From: CAZZDK01 sp964652235
Lineage (GTDB): Bacteria > Pseudomonadota > Alphaproteobacteria > UBA9219
NCBI GenBank assembly: GCA_964652235.1
Contig: CAZZDK010000001.1
Coordinates: 62,001-126,000 of the forward strand
Reading direction: 5' to 3'
DNA length: 64,000 nt
The translations under genes were made by a program, and so were the position numbers. The stretch's first letter is position 1. The number at the start of each line of letters is the position of its first letter. The notes below the pieces were generated by a model. It ran no database searches. It had not been told where the DNA came from and saw nothing but the letters and a program-made list of their open reading frames with translations. Below are positions 42,302 through 51,094 of the stretch, in pieces.

Positions 42302-43954
42302 ATGTCCTTTTCCGTCGATTATCTTTACCGCGAAAAAGCGCCCGTTCACGGCCTGTCCGTCGCCATCGAGTCTTTCATGAAGGCCTGGCTGCGTCATTCG
42401 AACGAAAAAGAGTTTCTCTGCCACACGCCCGATCCGGAAAGTTTTCGACGCTTTGCAGAGATGGCTCGCGCCTACGCGAAGGATCCGCAAAAGCCCTGCC
42501 TGCGGGTCGATCCGCGCGATCCCTCGTCGTTTCCTGGGGATCTCGCCTGTCTTTTCGTACCCGATCCGGACCTAAGCGAAGTCGCGTGGCGGCGCGCACG
42601 CCTTTCCGGCGCCGCCTACGCCGCGTGCGGCCTGGTGCACAGCATGAGCGGCGACCAGGTTTCGCGCGCCGTGGCCGATTTGTGCCTGGCGCCCACGCAC
42701 GGCGGCGACGCGCTGATCTGCCCTTCAAGAGCCATCCAAAACGCGGTACGGCGCATCTTCGAGCTGCATGAAGCTTACCTCAATCGTCGGTTCAAAACAT
42801 CGTTCGTCTGCCCGGTGCAAACGCCCGTCATTCCCATCGGGATCGACACGGATTCTTTCGCCGCGCGGGTCCGCCCCGATCTGCGGGCGGCGCAAAGGGA
42901 AACGCTCGGCCTGACCGAGGACGACGTGGCAATCCTTTTCGTGGGCCGCCTTAACTTCCTGAACAAGGCGCATCCCCTGCCGCTTCTGCTCGCCGCGCAA
43001 AGGGCGGCGCAAATGACGCGGCGCAAGCTTCACCTTATCCTCCACGGAACGTTCATGGAGCAAAGGGACATGGAATCCCGTTTCCAGGCCCTGCTGCGCG
43101 ACTTCGGCGGCCCGCCCGCCCCGTGCCGGATCGTCGCGAACGACGACCCGCGCTTTCCGCACGGCCTTTGGGCGGCTGCGGACATCTTCGCCTCGCTCGT
43201 GGACAATGTGCAGGAAAGCTTCGGCCTGACGCCCATCGAGGCGATGGCCTGCGGCCTGCCTGCGGTCGTGTCGGACTGGGACGGTTACCGCGACGGCGTG
43301 CGCCATGGCCTCGACGGTTTCCTGATCCCCACGCTCGCGCCGCCGGTCGAGACGGGCATGGACATCGCGAACGCCTTTTTCGACGACAAGCATTATGGGC
43401 GCTATCTTTGCGCCGCCGCGCAATCGACCGCCATCGACATCGAAGCGGCGGCCAGGGCCTTTACCCTGCTTGCGGAAAGCCGCGACAGGCGCCTGGACAT
43501 GGGCGCGCAGGCGCAAGCGCGCGCAAGGGCCGTCTATGACTGGCGCGTAATCGTGCCCGCCTATGAAAATCTGTGGCGCAAACTGGGCGAAGACCGCCTG
43601 CGCGGCGCGGCGGGCGGCGCCGTCCCGCCGCTTTGGCAGGCCGTCTCGCCCGCCCACCCGAATCCCTGGCGCGTCTTCGAAAGCTTTCCAAGCCGCGCTC
43701 TCGCTCCTAAGGACAGGTTGCGCACCGTCATGGCCCGACAGGATATGAGTCTTCTTTTCAGGCACGATATGAATCTCTTCGCGCCGGATATGCTTTTGCC
43801 CGTCCCTCTTATCGAGGACCTGGCCGAAACCGTCCGCGCCGCCGGAACCCTGGCGATTGAAGAGATTCTGGCCGTCGCGCCGGAAAGCGAGCGAAGCCGC
43901 CTCTGGCGCACGATCGGCTGGCTGCTCAAGCACGGCGTGTGCGAGGCGGCATGA
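42302..43954 (+). CDS. Glycosyltransferase, GT4-like, with C-terminal extension
   Basis: A 550-residue enzyme with a GT-B fold. The donor-site motif is clear: ESFGLTPIEAMACGLPAVVSDWDGYRDGV (about residues 306-334), the E-x7-E of retaining GT4 enzymes. An upstream strand reads ILFVGRLNFLNKAHPLPLLL. The N-terminal half is less typical, starting directly with SVDYLYREKAPVHGLSVAIESFMKAW. About 130 residues after the fold form a helical extension of unknown role. It overlaps the next gene, a prepilin-peptidase N-domain, by ATGA. Donor and acceptor are unknown; a surface-glycan role is likely but not shown. Confidence 0.85.
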   Translation: MSFSVDYLYREKAPVHGLSVAIESFMKAWLRHSNEKEFLCHTPDPESFRRFAEMARAYAKDPQKPCLRVDPRDPSSFPGDLACLFVPDPDLSEVAWRRARLSGAAYAACGLVHSMSGDQVSRAVADLCLAPTHGGDALICPSRAIQNAVRRIFELHEAYLNRRFKTSFVCPVQTPVIPIGIDTDSFAARVRPDLRAAQRETLGLTEDDVAILFVGRLNFLNKAHPLPLLLAAQRAAQMTRRKLHLILHGTFMEQRDMESRFQALLRDFGGPPAPCRIVANDDPRFPHGLWAAADIFASLVDNVQESFGLTPIEAMACGLPAVVSDWDGYRDGVRHGLDGFLIPTLAPPVETGMDIANAFFDDKHYGRYLCAAAQSTAIDIEAAARAFTLLAESRDRRLDMGAQAQARARAVYDWRVIVPAYENLWRKLGEDRLRGAAGGAVPPLWQAVSPAHPNPWRVFESFPSRALAPKDRLRTVMARQDMSLLFRHDMNLFAPDMLLPVPLIEDLAETVRAAGTLAIEEILAVAPESERSRLWRTIGWLLKHGVCEAA

Positions 43955-44250
43955 CGGCGGAGGATTTGTTCCGGTTCAGGATTCTCGTCGGCCTTGCGCT
44001 CGGCCTTGTGGGGGGCAGCTTCGCCACGATGCTCGTCCACCGCGTGCCGCGAGGCCTTTCCATCGTCTCGCCGCCCAGCGCCTGCCCGCAATGCGGCATT
44101 CGCCTGCGCGCGCGCGATCTTATTCCGCTTCTATCCTGGCTGATCGCGCGGGGCCGCTGCCGCCATTGCGGCAAGCCCATCGGACTGCGTTATTTGTTTA
44201 TTGAACTGGCCTTCGCCGCCCTGGGCGTAGGGCTGGCGGTCGCGATGTAA
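43951..44250 (+). CDS. Stand-alone prepilin peptidase N-terminal (DiS_P_DiS) domain protein
   Basis: A 99-residue membrane protein equal to the N-terminal domain of type IV prepilin peptidases (PilD/GspO). It has the first membrane helix GLALGLVGGSFATMLVHRVPRG, then a four-Cys zinc motif (CPQCGIRLRARDLIPLLSWL and then CRHCGKPIGLRYLFIELAFA). The protein stops there. The catalytic A24 domain with its two aspartates (normally another 150 residues) is missing, and the following bases do not encode it in any frame. ATG 43951 overlaps the glycosyltransferase stop. It is either a truncated remnant or an independent small protein. Confidence 0.82.
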   Translation: MTAEDLFRFRILVGLALGLVGGSFATMLVHRVPRGLSIVSPPSACPQCGIRLRARDLIPLLSWLIARGRCRHCGKPIGLRYLFIELAFAALGVGLAVAM

Positions 44251-44288
44251 GGATTTTTCTCAATTTGCAGCCCAACAGACGCGATGGA

Positions 44289-46712
44289 TCAGTTGACCCT
44301 TACGTCCACGCGGTCCATGTCGCCGCTCGTCACGTTCGCGCCCATGGGGCGAACGTCCACGCGGGCGGCGGGCACGCCCTTGCCGGACAGGAAATCGCGC
44401 ACCGCCAGCGCCCGGCGCAAGGACACCTGCCTGGCCTCGCGCGGGGAGCGTCCGGCGTCGAGGCTGGCATAGGCGACGAGCGTAATGCGCGCGCCCTCAT
44501 GCGCCTTCAGGATCGCTGCCAGTTTTTCCGCGACTTCGACGGCGTCCTCGTCCAGCCGATCCGACCCTCTGGAAAAGGCGATGGTCGAGACGTCCGGCTC
44601 AAGAACGATCTTTCCTGAAGCGACGGGCTTGCCCTGGCTGTCAATAACGGAAGGAAGCATTCCGGGCATCGGCTTTATTTCGACGCTCGGCGGGGTCAGC
44701 GGCTTGACGCCATCCGGCAGCGAAGGGGTCTTGAGCGGCGCGGTACGGGCCGGCGTGCGCGGCGAAGGGGGCGCGGGCAGGACTTCCGGCGAGGCCGAAG
44801 GCTTGGCGTCCTTTTTCGGCGCGCTGGGAAGCGTGGGCGTCACAAGCCCGACGGGCGCGGCTTTAGGAGACGGCATGACGCGATCCGGCGCGGAAGTGAA
44901 AGAAGGCAGAGGCGCGGTCTGGGTTCCGACCCCGCCGCTGGCCACCGGCGCGACGCAACCGACGGCCCCGCCGCCGTTGGTGCCGGAACAGCTCCAGGTC
45001 CAGGGCCCGTTGCCGCTGACGGCGCTCGGGATGCCCGCCGCGCACAAGGAGCCTTGCGGCGCGCCGACGGCGGGAACGCCGCTGGCCGAGCCGCAGGCGC
45101 CGACGATGGGCGCGGGCGGCATGAGGGGCGCGGTGCAGCTCACCGTCATGCCGCCGTTCATGCCGATGCAGCTCCAGTTCCAAGGCCCGTCGCCGCTGGT
45201 CGCGGTAGCGGTTCCGGTCGCGCACAAACCGTCTTTGGGCGCGGAAAGGAAAGCCACGCCGTTGGCGGGACCGCACAAGCCGTTCACGAGCGGCCCCGGC
45301 GGGGGCGGCGCCTGCGGCACGGTCTTTCCGGCGCGGCACGTCGCGGCCACGCCGCCGTTAATGCCCGAACAGGTCCACGTCCAAGGCCCCTCGCCATAAA
45401 CGGCGCTGGGCGAGCCGCTCTCGCACAGATTGGCTTCGGGCGGCGCGGTCAAAGAGGCGCCGGACGAAGCGCCGCACAGGCCGTCAACCTTGGTCTGGGC
45501 CTGCGAAAGCGCCGAACAGCTCGCGCTGCTGCCGCCCGCCAGGCCGACGCAGCTCCACATCCAAGGTCCCTCGCCCGCCACGAAAGTCGGGGTCCCGGCG
45601 GCGCAGAGAGCCGAGGAAGGCGCGCTGCGCAAAATCGCGCCGTTCGAGGCGCCGCACGCGCCGTCAACCAGCCTGGGCGCTTCGCAACGGACTTCAGGGC
45701 CTTTCTTTCCGGCCTTGCAGGTCCAATGCCACGGGCCGGAACCCTTGACCGGGCCGGGGGTCCCCGCCGAACACAAGCCGGCCTCGGGAGCCGAAACGCT
45801 GCCCTGTCCTGCGGAAGGCCCGCAGGAAGCCTCGGCGACCGGCTCTTCGGCAGGAGAAGCAGGCGCAAAAGCGGAAGGAGATTCTCCCGCCGCGCGGGAA
45901 GCTATCGGCGCGGCGCAGGAAACGGAGCCGCCGCCCATCTCGCCCTTGCAGGTCCAGTTCCAAAAGCCTTTCGCGCGATCCGCCGAAACCTCGCCCGGCG
46001 TGCCGCCCTGGCAAAGCTGCGCGAAGGGCGCATCGGGCGACGCCACGTTTGCCGCCGCGCCGCAGGCGCCCTCGACCGCCGAAAGGGTCGAGCAGGAAAC
46101 GCTGTGTCCGGCTTCGTCCGCGCACGTCCAGCGCCAGGGGCCTTCGCCGCCGACTTCGCTCGCGCTGCCCGCCGCGCACAAGCCGCTTTCGGGCCGGGCG
46201 AACGCCAGAACCTCGGCAGCCGCGCCGCAGGCGACGGCGCTCTTAAGCGTCTCTTCGGTTCCCAGGGCCGCCGTGCAGCTCACGGAATCGCCGCCGTTCT
46301 CGCCCAGACAGCGCCAGTTCCAAGGCCCGTTGCCGGAAACCTGGCTGGCGCGGCCTTTCTCGCACAGGCCCTTGTTAGGCGTGCTGGCATATTGATTGCC
46401 GTTGGCGCTGCCGCAAACGCCGTCGATCGCCGCGTCGGCGCGACAGGAAACCGTCGCGCCGCCATCCTGGCCGAGGCAGGTCCAGCTCCACGGCCCGTCG
46501 CCCGTGACCGCCGAGGGCGAGCCGACGGCGCAAAGGCCCTGGCTCGGCGCCTGGCGCTGCCCGAAGGTCGAGGCGCTGCCGCAAACGGCGTTCACCCGAG
46601 GCCGAGCCTCGCACGTGGCCGCCTCGCCGCCGTAAAGGCCGGAACAGGTCCAATGCCACGGCCCTTCGCCGGTCACGGCGCTGGCGTAACCGGCGGCGAA
46701 CAATCGCGCATC
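44289..46712 (-). CDS. GPWxWxC-repeat secreted protein, C-terminal part with OmpA-like domain (same gene as 46673-48400, frameshifted)
   Basis: This register continues the protein interrupted at 46712. It carries ten of the twelve Cys-rich repeats of about 60-70 residues, each running (A/V)CG-x-A, LC-x-x-G, GPWxWxC and (V/A)xC (for example GDGPWSWTCLGQDGGATVSC, GNGPWNWRCLGENGGDSVSC). A Pro/Lys/Ser-rich linker follows. The last 115 residues are an OmpA-like peptidoglycan-binding domain (STIAFSRGSDRLDEDAVEVA and then LVAYASLDAGRSPREARQVS with the RRALAVRDFL helix). The stop is at 44289. With one base restored the whole gene is 4113 nt, 1370 residues. The likely role is a wall-anchored surface protein; substrate or partner unknown. 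Confidence 0.75.
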   Translation of the reverse strand, partial: DARLFAAGYASAVTGEGPWHWTCSGLYGGEAATCEARPRVNAVCGSASTFGQRQAPSQGLCAVGSPSAVTGDGPWSWTCLGQDGGATVSCRADAAIDGVCGSANGNQYASTPNKGLCEKGRASQVSGNGPWNWRCLGENGGDSVSCTAALGTEETLKSAVACGAAAEVLAFARPESGLCAAGSASEVGGEGPWRWTCADEAGHSVSCSTLSAVEGACGAAANVASPDAPFAQLCQGGTPGEVSADRAKGFWNWTCKGEMGGGSVSCAAPIASRAAGESPSAFAPASPAEEPVAEASCGPSAGQGSVSAPEAGLCSAGTPGPVKGSGPWHWTCKAGKKGPEVRCEAPRLVDGACGASNGAILRSAPSSALCAAGTPTFVAGEGPWMWSCVGLAGGSSASCSALSQAQTKVDGLCGASSGASLTAPPEANLCESGSPSAVYGEGPWTWTCSGINGGVAATCRAGKTVPQAPPPPGPLVNGLCGPANGVAFLSAPKDGLCATGTATATSGDGPWNWSCIGMNGGMTVSCTAPLMPPAPIVGACGSASGVPAVGAPQGSLCAAGIPSAVSGNGPWTWSCSGTNGGGAVGCVAPVASGGVGTQTAPLPSFTSAPDRVMPSPKAAPVGLVTPTLPSAPKKDAKPSASPEVLPAPPSPRTPARTAPLKTPSLPDGVKPLTPPSVEIKPMPGMLPSVIDSQGKPVASGKIVLEPDVSTIAFSRGSDRLDEDAVEVAEKLAAILKAHEGARITLVAYASLDAGRSPREARQVSLRRALAVRDFLSGKGVPAARVDVRPMGANVTSGDMDRVDVRVN

Positions 46713-48400
46713 GGCATGGAATCCGCGCCGCCGCGCGCCGCCGCGCCGCAAACGCCTTCCGTTTTCTTCTGCGCGACGCAGGCGGCCGCTTGGCCGCCGC
46801 CGCTGCCGCCGCAAGCCCAGGTCCAGGGTCCGGCGCCGTTGACGCGGCTGGGAGTGCCCCTGGCGCATAGACCCTCGCTCGGCGCGGTCTCATGGCCGCC
46901 CTGCGCGGCAGGTCCGCACGCGCCGTCTTCCGTCGCGACCGCGGCGGGCGAAAAGCCGCCTGCGGCGTCGTCTTTTTTCGAAACTTCGGCACCGCGGCTC
47001 GCCACCGGCGCGGCGCAGCTGACCGTCATGCCGCCATTCATCCCCTGACAGGTCCAATGCCACGGCCCTTCGCCGTGAACGGCGGAAGCGCGACCCTTAA
47101 GACACAGCTCGCCGACGGGAGGCTTGCTCAGAGAGGCCAGGCCGCTGGCCGGGCCGCAAGAAGCGTCCACCACGCCCCCCTCGCCGTCGCCGACAAGAAC
47201 GGGCGGCGGCTCGCTGGAGGCCGCAGGCGGGGGAACGAGGGGTTCGTCCCTGACTTCCGCGACTTTCGGCGCGGCGGCGGGTTTTTCGTTTACGAAGGAA
47301 GCCGCGCAGGAATTGCTGATCCAGACTTCGCGCGTCTCGTTCGAAGGACACGAAACGCGAGTCTCGCCGACGATCTGCCCGGTGAAATAGGCCGGATACC
47401 CCGCTTCCTGGCACGAGCGGGTCCAGGGCGTGACGATAGGCTCGCAGAAAACCTCGGAACGCGCTTGCTCAAAGACGGGCGCGGGCGCAGGCAGAATATC
47501 CCGTTCCTCGGCTTTCGCCTCGGCCTGAACGGCGGGAGGAGTCTCAGGCGCCTGGTCCGAAAAGAGCCTGTCGAAAACGCTCTCATCGTCTTCTTCGCGA
47601 AGGTCGGGCTGCTTTTTCTCGGCCCTCTCCTCAACCGGCGCGCCGAAAACGCTCTCCTGCGCGGACGGCTCGTTCACGACGGAAGACAGGCTCGGCGGCG
47701 CGGAATCCAGCTCGGTCGCCCTGGGCGCGGGCGCTTCGCCTAAGGAAGGCGCCTCGATGGAAACCGGGGCGGCGACGCTCTTGCCGCCCGACGCCAGATT
47801 CTTCGGCGCCTGTCCAGGTTCATAGCGCGAGGAAGCCGAAGCGGGCGCGACCAGAGCGCCCGCAGGCTCCGCCTTGCGGTCCTGCAGAACCGGGGCCTGA
47901 AGCTCGATCACGTCGTCGGCCAGGGAATCTCCGCCCTTTTTCACCTCCACCGGCTTGAGGTCGGATTTGGGAATTTCAGTATTCTGCCCGGCCTGTTGCA
48001 GGGCGTTTTTCATGCCTTGAAGCAGCATCAGGCTCGACGTGTCGCCCGAAGCGGCCTTGCCCGCGATCTTCGGCGGCGGTCCTTGCGTCTTCGTCTCGGA
48101 AATGGTGGGCGGCTTTAGCCCGCCGAGCGGCAGGCTCGGCGCCTTAAGATCGGGGGCGGGTTTTATTTTCTTGGGCGTGGGGCGCGTGAGAACGAGATCG
48201 CCCGCCTTAAGCGGCTTGTTCCACTCAATGCCTTCGGGCAAAACGCCCTGCGCGGCGGCGCCGGGCTGGCCGGGATAAATCTCGACGGACGGCGCGTCGC
48301 TCGCCGCTCCGGCGAGAGCAAGACCGGGCCAAAACGCCGCCAAAGCGAGCGCCAGGCCGGAAGCCGCCAAACCTGTTCGTAGGCGTGAAGTCAAAGACAT
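46673..48400 (-). CDS. GPWxWxC-repeat secreted protein, N-terminal part (frame breaks near 46712)
   Basis: It starts at ATG 48400 with a signal peptide (about residues 1-31, hydrophobic LAASGLALALAAFWPGLALA). A disordered Pro/Ala/Glu-rich region of about 300 residues follows, then a distinct four-Cys module (VFCEPIVTPWTRSCQEAGYP, RVSCPSNETREVWISNSCA) near residues 315-370. The first two GPWxWxC repeats come next (GEGPWHWTCQGMNGG, GAGPWTWACGGSGGG). The frame then runs into DSMPMRDCSPPVTPAP and stops at 46673. The neighbouring register at 46712 gives the expected DARLFAAGYASAV, so a single base is missing after CC at 46713. A programmed shift is possible but unsupported. The BTLCP-like gene lies 76 bases upstream. 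Confidence 0.75.
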   Translation of the reverse strand: MSLTSRLRTGLAASGLALALAAFWPGLALAGAASDAPSVEIYPGQPGAAAQGVLPEGIEWNKPLKAGDLVLTRPTPKKIKPAPDLKAPSLPLGGLKPPTISETKTQGPPPKIAGKAASGDTSSLMLLQGMKNALQQAGQNTEIPKSDLKPVEVKKGGDSLADDVIELQAPVLQDRKAEPAGALVAPASASSRYEPGQAPKNLASGGKSVAAPVSIEAPSLGEAPAPRATELDSAPPSLSSVVNEPSAQESVFGAPVEERAEKKQPDLREEDDESVFDRLFSDQAPETPPAVQAEAKAEERDILPAPAPVFEQARSEVFCEPIVTPWTRSCQEAGYPAYFTGQIVGETRVSCPSNETREVWISNSCAASFVNEKPAAAPKVAEVRDEPLVPPPAASSEPPPVLVGDGEGGVVDASCGPASGLASLSKPPVGELCLKGRASAVHGEGPWHWTCQGMNGGMTVSCAAPVASRGAEVSKKDDAAGGFSPAAVATEDGACGPAAQGGHETAPSEGLCARGTPSRVNGAGPWTWACGGSGGGQAAACVAQKKTEGVCGAAARGGADSMPMRDCSPPVTPAP

Positions 48401-48476
48401 GGACAGGGCCGCACCCTAGAGAGAATCGCTATCCCTAAAGGTTTTAACGGGAACGGGGGCTAGGGTCTAGAGCCAA

Positions 48477-50186
48477 TTACCGGGGACCGCCTTGGGCGGA
48501 AGACGCCGATCCGCCCTTCCTCGCCGGGCCGTTTTTCGGCCCGTAGGCCTGCGCGTAATAGCGGGGATGACTGATCCTGGCTAGGTCGTAAATTTGCCAA
48601 AGGACACGACGGCCCTCCTCGGTCTTGCAAACCGATAAGAACGTCCGAAGGAAAAGATCGTCCGGCGAGGGAAGGTCCGCCTGGCTGCCCTTGCGGGAGA
48701 CGTTCTTTCCCTCGTCGAAGACGACGTAATATTTCGACGCGCGCGAGAAGCCGACGCCGTTTCTGACTTGAAAGGCGTTTTGGGCTGGCCCCTGCGGCGG
48801 CACGGTTATCTGGCAGAAGTAGGTTTCCCTCTCGCCCTGCGCCGGGTCGGTCGTGTAGAAGGCCTCGCGCGGCGTGATCAGGCTGTTTTCTATCATATCC
48901 AGGGGCACGTCGAGATCCAAAAGCTCTTCTTTCCTCGGCTTGGGCGGGCGATTGTCCAAAACATAGTCCTGGCCGTTCGCGCGCGCGACAAGGACCGCGT
49001 GCCGTCCGTCGAGCCGACCCGGAATCTCCGCCCCCTCTTCGTTGATGGAGAGAAACTCCATCCGCACATTTTCCCGAAAATAATCCTTTCCCATAACCAG
49101 AACGATAAGGCCTTCTTTGAAACCGACGATATCTACGCAAACCCCCGTGCCCTCTTTTTGGGTTTTGCTGATTTTCTGCACCCACTTGCCCTCGTTGCTT
49201 GCCCTGAACGCTTCTTGATTGTTCACCTTGTTGTAATCGTACTCGATGGAGGCGTTGCCGAAGAGATTGACGAGCATCAGCTTCAAAGCCGGGTCCTCGA
49301 ACCGCGCGGCCAGATCGACGAACGCCACCAGGTTCCTGAATCTCGGCGAAAAGCCGCGCGGGTCCTTTCGGCACGCCTGAACGGCCTCGATCAGGTCGTC
49401 GTGCTCCTGCCGCGCGGCATCCAGTTCGTTGACCTCTTCGGCCTCGTAAGTTTCCAGAATATCTCTCCTCTCCGTAAAAGCGGCCAGAACGAACCTTTGC
49501 TCCGAAGACAATCGAGACCATAAGAGCGTCTGACACCGGAAGAGCTTCTGATTCTCGTCCACGGCCTCGTTCGGAGGGAGCATTCTGTCCATTAAGATTT
49601 CGGCCATCTTGTAAAAAGCGGCGCGGACGGAGGAATATCCCTCGTCAGAAGTCATGCAAACGGCAATTTCCTCGGTTAAATCTTCGACAGCCCGCTTAAG
49701 CGCCGGATCGGAGTGCCGCTCCGCCTCGAAAACGCGAAGAAACGCGGCCGCGTCGGCTGGCGTCACCTTCAAGGTCGGGGAGACGATGCGAGGAGAAGGC
49801 TCCTCGCCCTGAATGGGCGCGAAGGTCCCGGCAAGGGGAAACGTCCCGCCGTCGAGCGGGGACGGGGGCGGAGGCGGGGGGACCTGTCCGAAAAAAGTCA
49901 GCGTGGAAGATAAAACGAGAGCGCCTACGGCGGCGAAAGCGGTTCTCACCTTCCCGGAAAGGCCTCGTCGTTCTCTTTTAGACCCACCTTCCAAAGACGA
50001 CGCGCCCGATCCTTTTCCTTCCGCCACGTTCTGTTCCGGCGGCGGGCTTGACGTCCCGTGCGCAAGGGACTGGAGGGAGGCCTGCGTTTCGGACGAAAGC
50101 GTCCAGGAGGATGTTCCTAGATCGGAAGGTCGCACCGTCTGAACGTCCCTCTTTTTATTCTTTCCTGGAAAAATCCCCGTCGCCAT
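48477..50186 (-). CDS. Predicted membrane-anchored transglutaminase-like cysteine proteinase (BTLCP/LapG-like)
   Basis: A 569-residue protein with no close known relative that I recognise. The N-terminal 75 residues are disordered and cytosolic-looking. A membrane helix (VRTAFAAVGALVLSSTLTFF, about 80-99) is followed by PPPPPPSP and a large outer part. Near residues 320-405 it has WVQKISKTQKEGTGVCVDIVGF, then DGRHAVLVARANGQDYVLDN. This spacing of Cys, His and Asp (GxGxCxD... HAVL... YVLDN) is that of bacterial transglutaminase-like cysteine proteinases such as LapG, so Cys, His and Asp of a triad can be proposed. The repeat-protein gene starts 76 bases downstream in the same direction. Confidence 0.6.
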   Translation of the reverse strand: MATGIFPGKNKKRDVQTVRPSDLGTSSWTLSSETQASLQSLAHGTSSPPPEQNVAEGKGSGASSLEGGSKRERRGLSGKVRTAFAAVGALVLSSTLTFFGQVPPPPPPSPLDGGTFPLAGTFAPIQGEEPSPRIVSPTLKVTPADAAAFLRVFEAERHSDPALKRAVEDLTEEIAVCMTSDEGYSSVRAAFYKMAEILMDRMLPPNEAVDENQKLFRCQTLLWSRLSSEQRFVLAAFTERRDILETYEAEEVNELDAARQEHDDLIEAVQACRKDPRGFSPRFRNLVAFVDLAARFEDPALKLMLVNLFGNASIEYDYNKVNNQEAFRASNEGKWVQKISKTQKEGTGVCVDIVGFKEGLIVLVMGKDYFRENVRMEFLSINEEGAEIPGRLDGRHAVLVARANGQDYVLDNRPPKPRKEELLDLDVPLDMIENSLITPREAFYTTDPAQGERETYFCQITVPPQGPAQNAFQVRNGVGFSRASKYYVVFDEGKNVSRKGSQADLPSPDDLFLRTFLSVCKTEEGRRVLWQIYDLARISHPRYYAQAYGPKNGPARKGGSASSAQGGPR

Positions 50187-50282
50187 AACGGCCTCCTAAC
50201 AAAGATAGAAACAATGGACAACAGATAACACAAAGACGCGAAAAAGGCGTGAAAATTTAATAGTTTCGTAGAAAATGTTTTA

Positions 50283-51089
50283 TCAGGCCATTGATTCTCT
50301 TAACAATTTAACAAGGCCTTCATGAATCCCGGCATTGCTGGCGATGATCGAGGCGTCGCGGACGGGGTGCTTGCCCGCCTCAAGCGGCGCGATGAAGCCG
50401 CCCGCTTCCTTCACGATGATCGACCCCGCCGCAACGTCCCAGGCGCCGATCTGCTGCCCTTCCCAATAGCCGTCGAACCGGCCCGCCGCCACATAAGCCA
50501 GATCGAGCGCGGCGGAACCCATGCGGCGCACGCCCGCCGTTTGCATCGTAGCGGCCTTGACCTGTCCCAAGACGCGATCCGGGTCCATGCGCGAACCCTT
50601 GTACGGCAGGCCCGTGGCGACAAGGCATTCGCTCAAATCCGTCCGCGCCGAAACGCGCAGGCGCTGATTGTTGCCGTAAGCGCCGAGGCCCTTTTCCGCC
50701 CAATACATCTCGTCGGTGATCGGATTGTAGATGAGGCCCGCGAGCACCTCGCCCTCGCGCTCGGCAGCGATGGAGATGGCCCAATGCGGCACGCCGTGCA
50801 GAAAGTTCGTCGTGCCGTCGAGCGGATCGACGATCCAGCGCTCGCTCGCGCCGGAGGTGTCCGCCGCCTCGTCTTTCTCCTCCATCAGGAACCCGAAAGA
50901 GGGCCGCGCCCGGCCCAGCTCCTCGCGCAAAATCGCCTGCGCCCTGAAATCCGCGTTGCTTACGAAATCGCCGGGGCTTTTGCGGGAAACCTGCAAATGC
51001 TCAATCTCGCCGAAGTCGCGCCGCAGTCCCTTGGCGGCCTTTTCGGCGGCCTTGGCCATGACGTTGATGAGAGCGGGACGGAGGGGCAT
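50283..51089 (-). CDS. suhB: Inositol monophosphatase, SuhB-like
   Basis: Mg-dependent inositol monophosphatase family, 268 residues. The metal motifs are FLMEEKDE (Glu ligands), RWIVDPLDGTTNFLHG (DPxDGT at about 87-92) and GAWDVAAGSIIVKEAGG (WDxAAG-type). The wording of the DPLDGTTNFLHGVPHWAIS segment and the length match SuhB, which in E. coli also takes part in rRNA antitermination. Cation-site Asp, Asp and Asp are all intact. It is read from the same strand as efp, starting five bases after the efp stop, and follows it in a probable operon. Confidence 0.93.
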   Translation of the reverse strand: MPLRPALINVMAKAAEKAAKGLRRDFGEIEHLQVSRKSPGDFVSNADFRAQAILREELGRARPSFGFLMEEKDEAADTSGASERWIVDPLDGTTNFLHGVPHWAISIAAEREGEVLAGLIYNPITDEMYWAEKGLGAYGNNQRLRVSARTDLSECLVATGLPYKGSRMDPDRVLGQVKAATMQTAGVRRMGSAALDLAYVAAGRFDGYWEGQQIGAWDVAAGSIIVKEAGGFIAPLEAGKHPVRDASIIASNAGIHEGLVKLLRESMA

Positions 51090-51094
51090 ATTAC

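Noticed and set aside
45054..47048. Plus-strand open frame of 664 codons opposite the repeat gene
   Set aside because: It only mirrors the GC-rich Cys repeats; the product is Arg/Ala/Gly noise with no domain, while the minus strand has regular repeats and an OmpA domain.
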